A model generated the notes under the pieces. The model was not told the DNA's origin. It worked only from the letters and a program-made list of their open reading frames with translations, and made no database searches. From Desulfomicrobium sp. (GTDB taxonomy: Bacteria; Desulfobacterota; Desulfovibrionia; Desulfovibrionales; Desulfomicrobiaceae), in NCBI GenBank assembly GCA_003542385.1, contig DPKT01000019.1, positions 1 through 13,878 of the forward strand: DNA of 13,878 nucleotides, given 5' to 3'. Within the stretch, counting starts at the first letter, position 1, and every line of letters starts with the position of its first letter. Position numbers and translations under genes: made by a program. Shown here piece by piece: positions 12,726-13,878 of this stretch.

Positions 12726-13878
12726 ATGGCGGCGACACCCTCCACGAAGCTGCAGCATCTCATCTACAGGAGCTTCCTGACAAGCGCGCTCATACCGCTT
12801 GTGGTGATAGAACTCGTCCTGTTGTGCATCTACTTCGGCATCACGCATTACATCTCGCTCAAGTATCGCGACACCCTCCTCCAGGAGGCCACGACCAGCC
12901 TGCAGGAGATCACGAGCCGAGAGGCCTGGAGCATCGACAGCCAGCTCAGGGACGTCACGCGGCATGCGGTCATCATGCAGCGGGACCACGAGCGTTTTTT
13001 CCGCGACCTGTCCGCATGCAACCTGCCGCAGGGCGAACCGCAATTCCGCCGCCACGCAAACGGCGCGCTGTACAAATCCGAAAACAACGGCGGCGCGAGC
13101 CTCTACTATTCCTCGGCCACGTCCATCGGCCCCGAGGAAATGCGCAAGGCCCGATGCAGCGAGGTCCTGGACCCGCTCCTGGAATCCATCGTCAGGAGCA
13201 CGCCCATCATCAGCCAAGCCTATCTCAACACCCGGGACGACATGAACCGCCTCTACCCATTCATGCCCGACGCTCCGGGCCAGTACGGGCCGGTTTTGAG
13301 GATGCGGGACTACAACTTCTACTATGAAGCGGACGAGGAGCACAATCCGGAGCGAAAACCCGTCTGGACGGGCGCCTACCTCGATCCGGCCGGACAGGGC
13401 TGGATGACTTCCGTCATTGTCCCGATCTACAACGGAGACCGGCTCGAAGGAGTCAGCGGCCTGGACGTGACCATCGAGAGCTTCATCAAACACGTACTCG
13501 ACCTCAGGATGTCATGGGACGCGAAACCCTTTCTGGTCGACGACAAGGGCACGATCCTGGCCATGCCCGCCAGCGTGGAGGCCATCTTCGGCCTGCGCGA
13601 ACTCACCCGCCACGAATATGACGAGAACATCCGCACAACCATCGAAAAGCCGAGCGAGTACAGCATCTTCAACATTCGCGACAAGACGATCGCGGAGCAG
13701 ATGAAACGGGTGTTCGACTTCAGGCATCGCATTGCGGAGATGGACACCGGCGGCGCCAGCTACCTCGTCAGCCAGGAGATCGTCCCGGAGACCGGCTGGC
13801 GTCTGATCACCCTGGTCGACAAGGCGGTCATCTTCGGAAAAATCGATGAATTCAGAAAGTTCACCAACTCCATCGGAT
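12726..13878 (+). CDS. Membrane-bound Cache-domain sensor protein (3' end outside window)
   Basis: Starts at ATG 12726 with GGGAGG six bases upstream and stays open to the right edge (384 residues seen). A short cytoplasmic tail is followed by a transmembrane helix at ~17-41 (LTSALIPLVVIELVLLCIYF). A large extracytoplasmic region follows, resembling a double Cache (dCache_1) ligand-binding domain. The membrane-distal module is about 45-240, with the typical Cache closing WMTSVIVPIYNGDRLEGVSG and then GLDVTIESF. The second module contains PFLVDDKGTILAMP and ends GWRLITLVDK near residue 365. A second transmembrane helix is expected just beyond the edge. The output domain is not visible; in this layout it is usually a histidine kinase, a diguanylate cyclase or a chemoreceptor. 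The ligand is probably a small molecule such as an amino or organic acid; this is family knowledge, not seen here. Confidence 0.88.
   Translation, partial: MAATPSTKLQHLIYRSFLTSALIPLVVIELVLLCIYFGITHYISLKYRDTLLQEATTSLQEITSREAWSIDSQLRDVTRHAVIMQRDHERFFRDLSACNLPQGEPQFRRHANGALYKSENNGGASLYYSSATSIGPEEMRKARCSEVLDPLLESIVRSTPIISQAYLNTRDDMNRLYPFMPDAPGQYGPVLRMRDYNFYYEADEEHNPERKPVWTGAYLDPAGQGWMTSVIVPIYNGDRLEGVSGLDVTIESFIKHVLDLRMSWDAKPFLVDDKGTILAMPASVEAIFGLRELTRHEYDENIRTTIEKPSEYSIFNIRDKTIAEQMKRVFDFRHRIAEMDTGGASYLVSQEIVPETGWRLITLVDKAVIFGKIDEFRKFTNSIG

Noticed and set aside
12594..13493. Minus-strand 299-residue reading frame
   Set aside because: Antisense to the Cache sensor, whose frame has a good ribosome site, a membrane helix and family motifs.

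Overview
The window is GC-rich (most genes have G/C in third codon positions) and looks like the chromosome of a Desulfovibrionales-type deltaproteobacterium (Desulfobacterota). This is inferred from family recognition: a DUF6448 secreted protein, long multi-PAS hybrid kinases, and a Cache sensor of the kind common there. No marker gene proves it.

Layout. (1) 1-2170: two Fic-domain genes in tandem. The first is cut by the left edge. The second is split by what looks like a one-base deletion near 1541-1544. Between them is a 546-base gap with three strong hairpins. (2) 2314-4305: a compact stress-response module. An ECF sigma factor and a four-helix membrane protein (probable anti-sigma factor) overlap on the minus strand; a secreted histidine-rich DUF6448 protein lies divergently on the plus strand. 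The intergenic region carries two facing copies of TGTCACA-N16-CGT, spaced like an ECF promoter on each strand, suggesting that the sigma factor drives both itself and the secreted protein. (3) 4574-4684: a 36-residue lysine-rich protein. (4) 5014-8439: a cytoplasmic hybrid histidine kinase with an N-terminal XRE DNA-binding domain, interrupted by one in-frame TGA inside its fourth PAS domain. (5) 8893-9825: a ZnuA-type zinc-binding protein, with a perfect palindrome between its predicted -35 and -10. (6) 10019-10864: a CI/LexA-type S24 repressor and a 52-residue zinc-ribbon protein, each preceded by the same operator-like palindrome TTAAC-N4-GTTAA. (7) 11022-11098: tRNA-Arg(ACG) with a strong terminator. 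(8) 11420-12451: a uridine-phosphorylase-family enzyme. (9) 12726-end: the N-terminal part of a membrane Cache-domain sensor, cut by the right edge.

The most notable item is the sigma / membrane protein / DUF6448 module with mirrored promoters; the predicted mature DUF6448 protein begins with histidine. The second is the repressor / zinc-ribbon pair with matching operators. The two broken reading frames (Fic and kinase) should be checked against raw reads before being called real lesions. No CRISPR array, insertion sequence, rRNA or replication origin was seen.
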